Shown here: positions 33,159 through 41,883 of the stretch, one piece after another
Numbering within the stretch: the first letter of the stretch is position 1
Layout of the letters: each line of letters begins with the position of its first letter
Source: Oscillospiraceae bacterium
Lineage (GTDB): Bacteria; Bacillota; Clostridia; Oscillospirales; Oscillospiraceae
DNA: 64,000 bases
Assembly (NCBI GenBank): GCA_022846095.1
Contig: AP025583.1
Span: 372,001-436,000, forward strand
Reading direction: 5' to 3'
Made by a program: the position numbers and the translations under genes
The notes under the pieces: model-generated
Database searches by the model: none
What the model saw: the letters and a program-made list of their open reading frames with translations, nothing else
Told to the model about the DNA's origin: nothing

Positions 33159-34172
33159 ATGGATTTGACCGTTGAAAAAGTGAATAAGTGGTACTCCGCC
33201 GACTCCCACGCCGTGAAGGATATGGACCTGGAGGTGAAGGACGGGGAGTTTATGGTCTTCGTGGGCCCGTCGGGCTGCGGCAAGTCCACCCTGCTGCGCA
33301 TGATCGCCGGGCTGGAGCGGGTGGACGGGGGCAGCATCTCCATGGACGGGAGGGTCATCAACCGGGTGCCGCCCAAGGAGCGGGACATCGCCATGGTGTT
33401 CCAGAACTACGCCCTCTACCCCACCATGAAGGTCTACGACAACATGGCCTTTCCCCTGAAAATGCGCCGCTGGAAGCGGGAGGACATCCGCCGCCGGGTG
33501 GAGGAGGTGGCGGCGAGCCTGGACCTCACCGAGTACCTGAACCGCCGCCCCGGGGCCCTCTCCGGCGGGCAGCGGCAGCGGGTGGCCCTGGGCCGGGCCA
33601 TGGTGCGCGCCCCCCGGCTCTTCCTCATGGACGAGCCGCTGTCCAACCTGGATGCCAAGCTCCGGGTGCGGATGCGGCGGGAGATTGTGGAGCTCCAGCG
33701 CAGGCTGGGCACCACCACCATCTACGTCACCCACGACCAGACCGAGGCCATGACCATGGGCACCCGCATCGCCATCATGAAGGACGGGGTGCTCCAGCAG
33801 GTGGACACTCCCCAGGCGGTCTACGACGCCCCCGCCAACCTCTTCGTGGCCCAGTTCATCGGCTCCCCGCCCATGAACGTGTGGCCGGGGGAGGCCGTGC
33901 CCGGCTTCGGGCCGGAGGTGCTGGTGGGGGCCCGGCCCGAGCACGTGGCGGTGGGGGAGGGGGCGGGCTTCTCCCTCCGGGCGCGCATCGACGCGCTGGA
34001 GCGCACCGGGCGGGAGACCCTGGTCTACCTCTCCGCACCCGGGTCGGAGCCCTTCGTCATGACCGCGGAGGCGGGCTTCGCGGGGCAAATCGGGGAGATG
34101 ATCCCGGTGTCGGTGCCCCGGGAGAAGCTGTTGTGCTTCGAGCGGGAGAGCGGGGCGCGGATCGGCGCGTAG
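33159..34172 (+). CDS. Sugar ABC transporter ATPase, MsmK/UgpC type
   Basis: The 337-residue ATP-binding subunit has Walker A GPSGCGKST (39-47), signature LSGGQRQR (about 134-141), Walker B RLFLMDEPLSNLDAK and the switch histidine in YVTHDQTEA. The C-terminal part is the OB-fold regulatory domain of the CUT1 family (GARPEHVAV). It ends with a strong terminator, so it is the last gene of the six-gene operon. Operons with CUT1 permeases often lack a dedicated ATPase; having one suggests a self-contained system. Confidence 0.95.
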   Translation: MDLTVEKVNKWYSADSHAVKDMDLEVKDGEFMVFVGPSGCGKSTLLRMIAGLERVDGGSISMDGRVINRVPPKERDIAMVFQNYALYPTMKVYDNMAFPLKMRRWKREDIRRRVEEVAASLDLTEYLNRRPGALSGGQRQRVALGRAMVRAPRLFLMDEPLSNLDAKLRVRMRREIVELQRRLGTTTIYVTHDQTEAMTMGTRIAIMKDGVLQQVDTPQAVYDAPANLFVAQFIGSPPMNVWPGEAVPGFGPEVLVGARPEHVAVGEGAGFSLRARIDALERTGRETLVYLSAPGSEPFVMTAEAGFAGQIGEMIPVSVPREKLLCFERESGARIGA

Positions 34173-34179
34173 GATGAAT

Positions 34180-34215
34180 GGAGGGCCGGGCCGTCGTGTG
34201 ACGGCCCGGCCCTCC
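34180..34215. terminator. Bidirectional terminator
   Basis: A 16-bp stem (34180-34195 with 34200-34215) and a GTGT loop, followed by GATTT, separate the transporter operon from the convergent P-loop gene. Confidence 0.85.
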
Positions 34216-34241
34216 GATTTCTGCGGGAACGTTCCCCGCGG

Positions 34242-35330
34242 TCAACCCGCCGCTGAATCCAGCAGCGCCCGGGCTGCGGCGTCCGCCCGGCGGTAGACCT
34301 CGTCGAAATCCACGTGGGGGTTGTAGTACCCCTCCAGATCGTCGTGCATGGCCTTGGCCTGGGCCAGGGACTCCACCGCCTCCTCCAGCAGCGCGGAGGA
34401 CACCTTGCGGGAGAAGCGCAGCCGGGCCCGGTTGCGGCGCAGCACCTCGGGGTCGGCCATGGCGTCCAGGCGGATGCGGCGGTAGGGCCTGCCCCCGTAG
34501 GGCAGGGCGGGGTTGGTGGACACAAAGGCCAGGGAGAGCGCCGGGATGAGCAGGTGCTCCATCCGGTCGGGGTACATGGGGCTGGGGCAGGCGATTACGT
34601 CGTACCCCGCGGCCATAGCCCCGGCGGCCAGGTGGGTGAGCATGTAGCCCGCCAGCCCATAGGTGTCGGCCAGCTCGTACACCCGGGCGCAGAGCGCGTC
34701 CGCCGTGTCGAAATTGCACAGCAGCCCCTGCCAGGTGATGCCGCCCAGGAAGCGCTGCACGGCCTTGCCCGGCTGGGCGCCGCTCTTCTTCACCTCACGG
34801 GCCAGGATGCCCTTCGCCCGCTTGGCCATCTTGGCCTCGGCGGCGGGGGTGGACAGCAGCGTGCGCACGTCCTCCCCGATCTGGGCCGCCGCCGACAGGC
34901 AGCGGTAGGCCCTGGCGTAGCAGCCCTTGTAGCCCTTCATGCAGGCCATGATCTCGCTCCGGACGGCCCGCAGGCCCGCCCGGTCGTAACATTCGCCCAG
35001 ATTTATGTAGCGCTCCACCACGCCGGGGTATTTGGGCTCCACCACGTGGGGCGCGGTGCCGTCCACGATGGCGGTTTTCAGCGCGGGAAAGACCACCGCG
35101 TCCAGGGACTCGGGGTCGCCGGAGCACTGGATGTACTCCACCGCCACACCCTTGGCCTCGGCGGCGGCGGCCACCCTGCGCATAAAGGAGGACTTGCCAC
35201 ACCCCGGCCCCCCCTTCAGGATCATAATATCCTCCGCCTCGGCGGGGTCCAGCATCTGATCGTAGAGCGAGTAAAAGCCGGCCGGGGAATTTGCCCCCAG
35301 ATAAAACCGGATCTGAGAATCCGCTGCCAT
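34242..35330 (-). CDS. P-loop ATPase of the PRK06851 type
   Basis: This 362-residue cytoplasmic protein has the P-loop GGPGCGKSS (40-48) in an N-terminal ATPase half and a second, related-looking half containing DALCARVYELADTYGLAGY and a degenerate nucleotide-binding region. It resembles a conserved but uncharacterised Firmicute ATPase family. GGAGGG precedes the ATG. It is monocistronic between two terminators, and no function can be assigned. Confidence 0.7.
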   Translation of the reverse strand: MAADSQIRFYLGANSPAGFYSLYDQMLDPAEAEDIMILKGGPGCGKSSFMRRVAAAAEAKGVAVEYIQCSGDPESLDAVVFPALKTAIVDGTAPHVVEPKYPGVVERYINLGECYDRAGLRAVRSEIMACMKGYKGCYARAYRCLSAAAQIGEDVRTLLSTPAAEAKMAKRAKGILAREVKKSGAQPGKAVQRFLGGITWQGLLCNFDTADALCARVYELADTYGLAGYMLTHLAAGAMAAGYDVIACPSPMYPDRMEHLLIPALSLAFVSTNPALPYGGRPYRRIRLDAMADPEVLRRNRARLRFSRKVSSALLEEAVESLAQAKAMHDDLEGYYNPHVDFDEVYRRADAAARALLDSAAG

Positions 35331-35394
35331 AATTGACCCTCCAAATAAAAGACTTTGACAGTCCAGAGTATGCCGGAGGGCGGGGCGGGGTGAA

Positions 35395-35427
35395 ATGCGG
35401 GGAACGGCAAAAGGCCGTTCCCCGCAT
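35395..35427 (-). terminator. Terminator-like hairpin after the YhaN-like gene
   Basis: A 13-bp perfect stem (35395-35407 with 35415-35427) and a 7-base loop are followed by TTT on the - strand. Confidence 0.65.
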
Positions 35428-35437
35428 GTGTTTTGCG

Positions 35438-37708
35438 CTAATTCAGTTGGATACAGGCCGCGTCCGGGCGGCGCGCCAGATAGGCCCGCTCCCGGCTGTG
35501 GCAGGTGAAGAGGAGGATCTGCCGCGCCCTGCCCAGCTCGAGCAGGTAGTCCAGGGCCAGGGCCATGCGGCCGTCGTCAAAATTGGCCAGCGCGTCGTCC
35601 AGCACCAGTGGGGCGGGCTCCTCCGCGGGGAGGGCCAGGTCGCACACCGCCAGGCGCACCGCCAGGTAGAGCTGGTCCGCCGTACCCTGGGAGAGGGCCA
35701 GCGCCCGCCGGGGCAGCACGCCCCCCGCCTCCTCGGCCGCGGCCTCGAAGTCCCGGCTGAGGGTGATGGATTCGTACTTCCCGCCGGTGAGGGCGGAGAG
35801 GATCTCCCCGGCGCGGTGGTTGAGGGCGGGGGAGAAGCGGGCCTGGAGGTCGCCGTTGGCCTCCTCCAGGGTGTCCAGGGCCAGCTCCAGGGCGGCGTAC
35901 TCGGCCCGGCGGCGCTCCAGCGCCTCGCACAGGGCGTCCCGCCGGGCCTGGAAGAGAGCCGGGTCCCCCAGGGTGGACAGCTCCCCCTGGGCCATGGCCA
36001 GCACGCTGCGCAGGCGGGAGAGCTCCCCCTCGACCGCGGCCAGGCGGGCGGCGCAGACCTGGGGGGGCATGTCGGGCAATGGCCCGTCCCCGTCGGGCAG
36101 GGCGGCTGGGGGCGGCAGGCTCTCGGCCAGCTTGCGGGCCCCCTCCAGCCGCACCAGGGCGGCGGCGTACTTCTCGTCCAGCGCCAGGGCCCGGGACAGG
36201 GCGGCGGATACCCCGAAGGCGTCGCTCACCGTGGGGGCGAAGGTGTGCACCAGGGCGAGCAGCCGGCCCTGGAGCTCGTCCCGCTGCTGCGTGAGCTGGG
36301 CCAGGGAGGCCTCCACGGCCTGGGCCCTGTGCGCCGCCTCATCGGCCAGGACGCATTTCTCCGCAAAGGCCTCGGCCCGCCGGGGGATGTCCCGGGGGAA
36401 CTGGGCGGCGTAGCGCTCCAGAACCAGATGGGCGCGGGCCAGGAACATGGCCTGCCTGCGCTTTTGAACCGTCACGAAGATAACAAGCACCATGGCAAAC
36501 AGCAGGATGCCGCCGCCGATCATAGCGGCCATAAATTGGGCTTCTCCCAGGGCAAAGGCATAGCAGATCTGGTAGGCGATCGCGGCGCCCGCGCCCCCGG
36601 CAAGCAGGGCGAGCAGCAGTGCCAGGACGGTGCCCTTGGAGTGCTTTTTCGCCTCCGCCTGCTTGGCCATGACCTCCGCCTCGTCCCCCGCGGCCTGTTC
36701 CCGGGCCTGGGCGGGGGTCATGTCCGGGAACAGCGGGTCGGCGGCCTCCCGGCGGGCGTACTCCGCCTCCCGGCGGGCCCCCTCAATCTGGCTCTCGGCC
36801 AGCTTGATGTTGGCGTGCAGGGTGTTGAGGTAGCCCAGATCCTCCTGGGCGGCGCGCAGGGCCTCCCGGTCCGGGGGCGCGCCGTGGCGGGTCAGCTCGG
36901 CGCGCAGGGCCCCGGCCTCGGCCTCGGCGGTCTCCAGGGCGGAGCGTGCCTCCTCATAGCGGCGGCGGCGCTCCCGGTTTTCGGCGCAGCGGTGGGCGTC
37001 CAGGGCGGCCTGGAGCTCCTTGCGCTCGGCGGAGAGGGCCTCGATGTCCCGCCGGGCGTCCTCCGCCTGGCGGTGGGCCCGGCTCTGGCGGGCCAGGGTG
37101 TCGTCCAGCACCTCCAGCTCCCCCTCCAGCTTGGGGATAAGGCCGGTGCGGTTGTGCCTGCGGCGGTTGAGCCAGTCCTTCAGGCGGCGCTGGGTCTCGG
37201 AGCAGGACACCTCCTCCTCCCCGGAGGAGACCAGGGCTGCGATGCGCTTCTCCAGCGCCGGGGCGGCATCGATGGCGGCGCCCCCCTGGCCCACGAAGGC
37301 GGAGCGCTCAAAGACCTCCCGGGGCACCCCCAGCAGCAGTTCCCCGGCGTTCTCCCCCGTGAGGCCGGGGACGGCCTCGCCGGAGTCGGCGTACACCGCC
37401 TCGAATTTCCCGAAGGGGGCGGCCCCCTTGGGGCCCCGGCGCAGGGAGATCTCCCGGCCCTGCCAGACCAGATCCATGCGCCCCTCCATGGCCGCGCCGC
37501 TCCAGGGCTGGTAGCGGTTCTTCTCAGCCAGATAGCCCTGGCGGTCCCGCTCCCGGGTGGGCACGCCGTAGAGCATGGCGCGCAGGAAGGCGGACCAGGT
37601 GGATTTGCCCGCCTCGTTGGGCCCCTCCAGCAGGTTGAGGCCGGGGGAAAGCTCCAGCGTCTCGTTTTGCAGCCGCCCGAAGCAGGCGGCCATTTTTTTG
37701 ATGATCAT
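35438..37708 (-). CDS. SbcC/YhaN-like AAA ATPase with central membrane helices
   Basis: The 756-residue protein has Walker A EGPNEAGKST (28-37), long coiled-coil arms, a hydrophobic pair of helices at about 352-412, the signature-like LSQGTADQLYLAVRLA and Walker B APLVLDDALANFDDGR near 700. This is the plan of B. subtilis YhaN, a Rad50/SbcC relative with membrane-spanning segments between the arms. The ATG overlaps the stop of the nuclease-like gene by 4 bases. Together they form an SbcCD-like pair, probably for processing DNA ends; the membrane insertion is unexplained. Confidence 0.88.
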   Translation of the reverse strand: MIIKKMAACFGRLQNETLELSPGLNLLEGPNEAGKSTWSAFLRAMLYGVPTRERDRQGYLAEKNRYQPWSGAAMEGRMDLVWQGREISLRRGPKGAAPFGKFEAVYADSGEAVPGLTGENAGELLLGVPREVFERSAFVGQGGAAIDAAPALEKRIAALVSSGEEEVSCSETQRRLKDWLNRRRHNRTGLIPKLEGELEVLDDTLARQSRAHRQAEDARRDIEALSAERKELQAALDAHRCAENRERRRRYEEARSALETAEAEAGALRAELTRHGAPPDREALRAAQEDLGYLNTLHANIKLAESQIEGARREAEYARREAADPLFPDMTPAQAREQAAGDEAEVMAKQAEAKKHSKGTVLALLLALLAGGAGAAIAYQICYAFALGEAQFMAAMIGGGILLFAMVLVIFVTVQKRRQAMFLARAHLVLERYAAQFPRDIPRRAEAFAEKCVLADEAAHRAQAVEASLAQLTQQRDELQGRLLALVHTFAPTVSDAFGVSAALSRALALDEKYAAALVRLEGARKLAESLPPPAALPDGDGPLPDMPPQVCAARLAAVEGELSRLRSVLAMAQGELSTLGDPALFQARRDALCEALERRRAEYAALELALDTLEEANGDLQARFSPALNHRAGEILSALTGGKYESITLSRDFEAAAEEAGGVLPRRALALSQGTADQLYLAVRLAVCDLALPAEEPAPLVLDDALANFDDGRMALALDYLLELGRARQILLFTCHSRERAYLARRPDAACIQLN

Positions 37709-38802
37709 GGGCAGCAGTCCTCCCCGTTCTCCAGCGCGGCCAGGCCGAAGCGCACCGCCTGCTCCACCAGGGCGGCCTCCTGCCCATCCCCGGCGGCGTC
37801 CAGCCGCGCCCGCATCCGGCGCAGGAAGAGGCCGGTGAGGTTGTCCTCCCCCGCCCGCTGCCACAGGTCGCGGCGCACCACGGTCTTGTCCCGCACCGAC
37901 ACGCTGTAGTAGGCCGGGGCGGCCAGGGCCTCCAGGCCCTCCAGATCCAGGCCCTCCACCCCCCGCTCCCCGGTGAGCAGGATGCGGCAGATGTCGGGGG
38001 AGGGCTGGGCGGGCAGGAAGTCCCGCAGGGCGTCGGCGGGCTCCCGGCCCGTCACGTCCAGGGGGAAAATTTCGTAGCGGCGGGCGGCGGTGGGCACGAA
38101 GTCCAGCTCCGCCCCGCCCTTGGAGACCGTGCCTAAGAGCACGCCCTTGTCCCCCAGCTCGTCGAAGCCCCGGCCCTCGGGACAGCCGGGGTAGGCCCAG
38201 CACACGCCCCCCGCCCGGCGCACGCCGGTGCAGGCGTGGATGTGGCCCAGGGCCAGGTAGTCCAGGCCGCTGGCGGCGATGTCCGCGGCGGGGAGGGAGG
38301 AATAGCGCCCCCGCCCGTCCACGTCGGCGTGGAGGACCATCAGGTGGATGCGCCCGTCGTCCGGCGCGGTGAAGCCGGCCAGGGGGCAGTCGTCCCGGAA
38401 GGGGGCGGTGAAGGCCGCGCCGTGGACCACGCAGTTAAGCCCGGGCAGCTCCACCGACTGGATCTGCGGGGAGCGGAAGATATGTACGTTCTCCGGCCAG
38501 TCGGCCGACGCATAGGGGGAGCGGGGGGAGTAGAAGTCGTGGTTGCCGGGGGCGATAAAGACCGGGCAGCCCATGTTCCCCAGGGCGAGGGCCAGGGCCT
38601 GGGCGGTCTCCCGGTAGGAGTCCTCCCCGTCCAGCAGGTCGCCCGGGAGCAGCACCAGATCGGCCCCCCGGTCCCGGGCCAGGTCGGCCAGCCGCCCGGG
38701 CAGCGCGCGCTGCTCGCTGCGGCGCTGGGCCGCCCGCTCCGGCGGGAGAGAGGAGAAGGGGGCGTCCAGGTGGAAATCCGCCCCGTGTAGAATGGTCAGC
38801 AT
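37705..38802 (-). CDS. SbcD/YhaO-like metallophosphoesterase (DNA exonuclease)
   Basis: This 365-residue protein has a calcineurin-like fold: ADFHLDAPF (8-16), LLPGDLLDGED, APGNHDFYS, VLHADVDG and LGHIHA give the five phosphoesterase motifs of Mre11/SbcD nucleases. GGAGG precedes the ATG. It is the nuclease partner of the YhaN-like ATPase encoded downstream and follows ymdB by 18 bp. Exonuclease activity is inferred from the family. Confidence 0.9.
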   Translation of the reverse strand: MLTILHGADFHLDAPFSSLPPERAAQRRSEQRALPGRLADLARDRGADLVLLPGDLLDGEDSYRETAQALALALGNMGCPVFIAPGNHDFYSPRSPYASADWPENVHIFRSPQIQSVELPGLNCVVHGAAFTAPFRDDCPLAGFTAPDDGRIHLMVLHADVDGRGRYSSLPAADIAASGLDYLALGHIHACTGVRRAGGVCWAYPGCPEGRGFDELGDKGVLLGTVSKGGAELDFVPTAARRYEIFPLDVTGREPADALRDFLPAQPSPDICRILLTGERGVEGLDLEGLEALAAPAYYSVSVRDKTVVRRDLWQRAGEDNLTGLFLRRMRARLDAAGDGQEAALVEQAVRFGLAALENGEDCCP

Positions 38803-38820
38803 AGTACCTCCAAGGTGTGG

Positions 38821-39600
38821 TTATTCGTGGATGTCCAGCCGCTCGGCGGCCACGCAGGCGCGGCGGTCCGTGTCGATGGAAAAGAGGACGCTCTCCAGCT
38901 TGCAGGGGCCTGGGGCGGCCGCGAAGCGGCTGGGCAGGCCGCCCAAAAAGCGGTTGAGGGCCTGCTCGGGCCGGATGCCCAGCACCGAGCGGGCGGGGCC
39001 GGTCATGCCCAGGTCGGTGACGAAGCCCAGGCCGCGGGGCAGGATCTGGGCGTCGGCGGTGGGCACGTGGGTGTGGGTGCCCCAGAGGGCCTGGGCCCGG
39101 CCGTCCAGGTGCCAGGCCATGGCCCCCTTCTCGCTGGTGGCCTCGGCGTGGAAGTCGCAGAGCACCACGTCGGCCTCCAGCTCCGCCAGGGCGCGGTCGG
39201 CCGCGTCGAAGGGGCTGTCGAAGTTGCAGTCCATGTCGCAGCGGCCAATGAGGTTGAGCACCCCGATACGCAGGCCCTGGGGCCCCTCGCACACCGCCCA
39301 GCCCCGGCCGGGGGCCCGGCGGGTGTAGTTGGCGGGGCGGACGATATAGGGGCAGTCCTCCAGGTAGTCCGCGATCTGCAGACGGTTCCAGGTGTGGTTG
39401 CCCAGGGTGATGCAGTCAGCCCCCGCGTCCAGAATGTCGTCGGCCTGCCGGGGGGTGATGCCCACGCCGGAGGCGTTCTCCCCGTTGACCACGGTGAAGT
39501 GGACGTTCTTTTGCTTTTTTATCTGGCGCAGATGGCGGTCCAGGTAGTTCAGGCCCGGGTCTCCCACCACGTCGCCCACGGCCAGTACGTTTAAAATCAT
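38821..39600 (-). CDS. ymdB: YmdB-family cyclic-nucleotide phosphodiesterase
   Basis: The 259-residue metallophosphoesterase starts ILNVLAVGDVVGDPG and has VVNGENASGVGIT, ITLGNHTWNR, DFHAEATSEK and GTHTHVPTAD, the complete motif set of the YmdB/TIGR00282 group. B. subtilis YmdB hydrolyses 2',3'-cyclic nucleotides and influences sporulation and biofilm choice. Here it is the first gene of a three-gene operon with the SbcD-like and SbcC-like genes. GGGAGG lies upstream of the ATG, with a promoter at 39636-39664. Confidence 0.95.
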   Translation of the reverse strand: MILNVLAVGDVVGDPGLNYLDRHLRQIKKQKNVHFTVVNGENASGVGITPRQADDILDAGADCITLGNHTWNRLQIADYLEDCPYIVRPANYTRRAPGRGWAVCEGPQGLRIGVLNLIGRCDMDCNFDSPFDAADRALAELEADVVLCDFHAEATSEKGAMAWHLDGRAQALWGTHTHVPTADAQILPRGLGFVTDLGMTGPARSVLGIRPEQALNRFLGGLPSRFAAAPGPCKLESVLFSIDTDRRACVAAERLDIHE

Positions 39601-39635
39601 GGCTTGTCCTCCCGTTTGATTCGCTTGACACAGCT

Positions 39636-39664
39636 ATTATATGTGATTTGCGGGCAAAGCGCAA
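39636..39664 (-). promoter_or_regulatory. Promoter of the ymdB operon
   Basis: On the - strand TTGCGC (39659-39664), a 17-base spacer and TATAAT (39636-39641) lie 36 bp before the start codon. Confidence 0.7.
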
Positions 39665-39765
39665 AGGGTTTCGGCGCTGTGGCCCCGCCTGTTACCAAAT
39701 GGAACTGAATTGTAATGAAAAGGTCGGACGGCGCTGGTACAATGGGGGCGAAAGGTGGAATGAAG

Positions 39766-40842
39766 ATGAAGCTGCGGAAAATTCTGCCCGCGCTGGCGCT
39801 GGGCCTGCTGTGCGCCTGCGGGAGCCCCGGGGGGAGCGGACCGGTCCCGACCCCCGTCCCGGAGAGCGCCCCGCCTGAAACCGCCGCCCCCGCGCCCACG
39901 GCCCCGGCGCTGCCGGAGGGGGAGCTGGGCTTTACCGTGCTGCCCGTGGGAGAGGAGAGCATCCGCACCCTCTACCGCTGGGAGGGGTATGGGGTGGAGA
40001 AAATCACCCCCTGGGAGGGGGACTTCCTGGTGGAGTACGACTACGGTATGCTGGACTGGGTGTTCGGCAGCACGGGCCGCCGGGTCAGGCTGGTGAGCGC
40101 GTCGGACGAGGTGGCGTCCTACCGCATCCTGGACCGGGGCCGGGTGGAGGTGACCACCACCGGCTGGAGCCAGATTACTCCCTGGCAGGGCCTGCCCGAG
40201 ACCTACGAGTGCGCCGTGCTGGGGGATGAAAACGGGTACCTGGACCCCTCCCGCTGGAACTACGACGCCCATACCGAGAGCCGCGCATCCGTAATCTGGC
40301 TGGACCCGGCGCAGGCCCTGAACTACGGCCTGGAGTTTCATGAGGAGGAGGCCTCCTCGGGCCGCTTTGAGCAGATCTACGACGCGCGGGTGGGCGTAAA
40401 CGACCTGTCGGTGGCCTTTATCCCCTCGGGCGCGGACGTGGAACGCTTCATGTCGTTCTTCCCCGCCGTGTGCACCGTCCCCAGCGTGGCGATCTCCTGC
40501 GACGCCGAGAGCCGGGTCATGACCGTCCGCCTGCGCAACACCGCCCTGGCAAGCGGCGGGGCCACGGAGGAGGAGATCGCGCAGATGCTGGAGTGGATCG
40601 GCCCGGACAGCCCCTACGCGGGCCTGTACCCCCACTCCTTCCCGGCGGGCTCCCTGGGCCGGGACAACCACTTTTTTACCGGCGCGTCCATCGCCCAGGA
40701 CGGGGAGGACGCGGTGATCACCCTGCGCCTGACCGGCAGGGCCTACCGCTACACCGTTGAGAGCGGGGACTTTATGGAGGACGGCATCCCCTATCTGCGC
40801 CTGACCTTCCGGGAGCGGGTCTCCTGGCTGGATGGGGAGTGA
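39766..40842 (+). CDS. Putative lipoprotein, paralogue A
   Basis: The 358-residue secreted protein has a lipobox ending at C18 (LLCAC), then a Pro/Ala-rich stretch typical of surface linkers. I recognise no domain. The sequence YEVTTT-like VEVTTTGWSQITPWQGLP aligns with VTLTTTGENAATPYREFP of the next gene, and both share SVAISC/ SxxxYQDG-type strands, so the two are paralogues. ATG 39766 has AGGTGG seven bases upstream; an ATG two codons earlier is too close. The gene ends 4 bp before the next start. Confidence 0.7.
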   Translation: MKLRKILPALALGLLCACGSPGGSGPVPTPVPESAPPETAAPAPTAPALPEGELGFTVLPVGEESIRTLYRWEGYGVEKITPWEGDFLVEYDYGMLDWVFGSTGRRVRLVSASDEVASYRILDRGRVEVTTTGWSQITPWQGLPETYECAVLGDENGYLDPSRWNYDAHTESRASVIWLDPAQALNYGLEFHEEEASSGRFEQIYDARVGVNDLSVAFIPSGADVERFMSFFPAVCTVPSVAISCDAESRVMTVRLRNTALASGGATEEEIAQMLEWIGPDSPYAGLYPHSFPAGSLGRDNHFFTGASIAQDGEDAVITLRLTGRAYRYTVESGDFMEDGIPYLRLTFRERVSWLDGE

Positions 40843-40846
40843 GCGG

Positions 40847-41767
40847 ATGAAGCAAATCTGCGCGGCCTGCGCCCTGCTCCTGCTGCTGGGCGCCTGCGCC
40901 GCGCCGCGGCAGGCGGCGGAGACCCCCGCGCCGGCCCCCGCGGCCCTGACGCGGGAGAGCCTGCTGGCGCGGTATGAGGCGGCAGGGGAGACGGTGGAGG
41001 CGGTCACCGGGCGCTGGGGGGGCTTTCTGGTCTGCCGCGCCGGGGCGCGGGAGGGGGACTCCCGCATCCTGGAGTGGGTCTGGCCGGGGGACGGCGAGAC
41101 CGTGCGGCTCTACGGCGATCCGGGGGAGTCCCCTGTGGATACCTACGAGCTGACGGGGCCGGGGGCCGTTACGCTGACCACCACCGGGGAGAACGCGGCC
41201 ACCCCCTACCGGGAGTTCCCCCGGCGCATCGCCCTGTCCCTGGACGGGGGGCGGGTGTGGCGGACGGAGGAGGAGCTCTGGCTCCCGGCACAGACGCCGG
41301 CGTCCATGGGGTTGGAGCGGCCGGAGGCGGTGGCCGACGCGCGGGTGATCCTGGACGGCGTGCAGGTGTCCTTCCTGCCCATGGGCAGCGCGGAGGGGGC
41401 CCACCGGTTCCTGTCGGGCGCGTCCACCATCCCCCTGGTGAGCACCGAATACCAAGACGGCCTGTTCACCCTGCGCCTGCACGGCGTGGCGCTGGACACG
41501 GGGGAGTTTGCCGACGACCCGGAGATGCCCATGCTGCCCTACCTGGAGGAAAACGGCCTGCGCTACCCCCACGCCTTCCCCGCCGGGGCGCTGGAGGGGG
41601 CGTGCGCCCTGTTCGGCGGGGCGGAGATCGCGGCCGACGGGCCGGACACGGTGATCACACTCACGCCGGCGGCGGGCGTCCGCTACCGCATGGAGGCCGG
41701 CACCCTGGGGCCGGGGGAGTTCAACCCCATGCTCTACCTGCGGTTTCAGGCGGAAAATTGTAAATAA
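40847..41767 (+). CDS. Putative lipoprotein, paralogue B
   Basis: This 306-residue lipoprotein has C17 in LLGAC as lipidation site. It lies 4 bp after paralogue A and appears to share its core, including the VTLTTTG motif and the C-terminal region AAGVRYRMEAGTL, which matches GRAYRYTVESGDF of paralogue A. This indicates a local tandem duplication with divergence. No enzymatic motif is visible; the function is unknown. The ATG at 40847 follows GGGGAG. Confidence 0.7.
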   Translation: MKQICAACALLLLLGACAAPRQAAETPAPAPAALTRESLLARYEAAGETVEAVTGRWGGFLVCRAGAREGDSRILEWVWPGDGETVRLYGDPGESPVDTYELTGPGAVTLTTTGENAATPYREFPRRIALSLDGGRVWRTEEELWLPAQTPASMGLERPEAVADARVILDGVQVSFLPMGSAEGAHRFLSGASTIPLVSTEYQDGLFTLRLHGVALDTGEFADDPEMPMLPYLEENGLRYPHAFPAGALEGACALFGGAEIAADGPDTVITLTPAAGVRYRMEAGTLGPGEFNPMLYLRFQAENCK

Positions 41768-41780
41768 TTCTTGAACACCC

Positions 41781-41809
41781 TTGAAAATTTACGCGCGAAG
41801 GATTATCAT
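41781..41809 (+). promoter_or_regulatory. Promoter of htpG
   Basis: TTGAAA (41781-41786), a 17-base spacer and TATCAT (41804-41809) are followed directly by the CIRCE operator, so HrcA bound there would cover the transcription start. Confidence 0.8.
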
Positions 41810-41813
41810 AGCG

Positions 41814-41840
41814 TTAGCACTCAGAACTTTTGAGTGCTAA
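41814..41840 (+). promoter_or_regulatory. CIRCE operator (HrcA binding site)
   Basis: TTAGCACTC, nine bases, then GAGTGCTAA matches the CIRCE consensus with no mismatch. The palindrome extends by four more bases on each side (AGCG/CGCT). Confidence 0.97.
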
Positions 41841-41883
41841 CGCTATGTTTTTTAAAATAAGTTTATATACGGAGGCAGTAACC

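Noticed and set aside
35333-37909. Open frame of 858 codons on the + strand.
   Set aside because: Antisense shadow of the YhaN-like ATPase gene; low-complexity Gly/Gln-rich translation with no motif.
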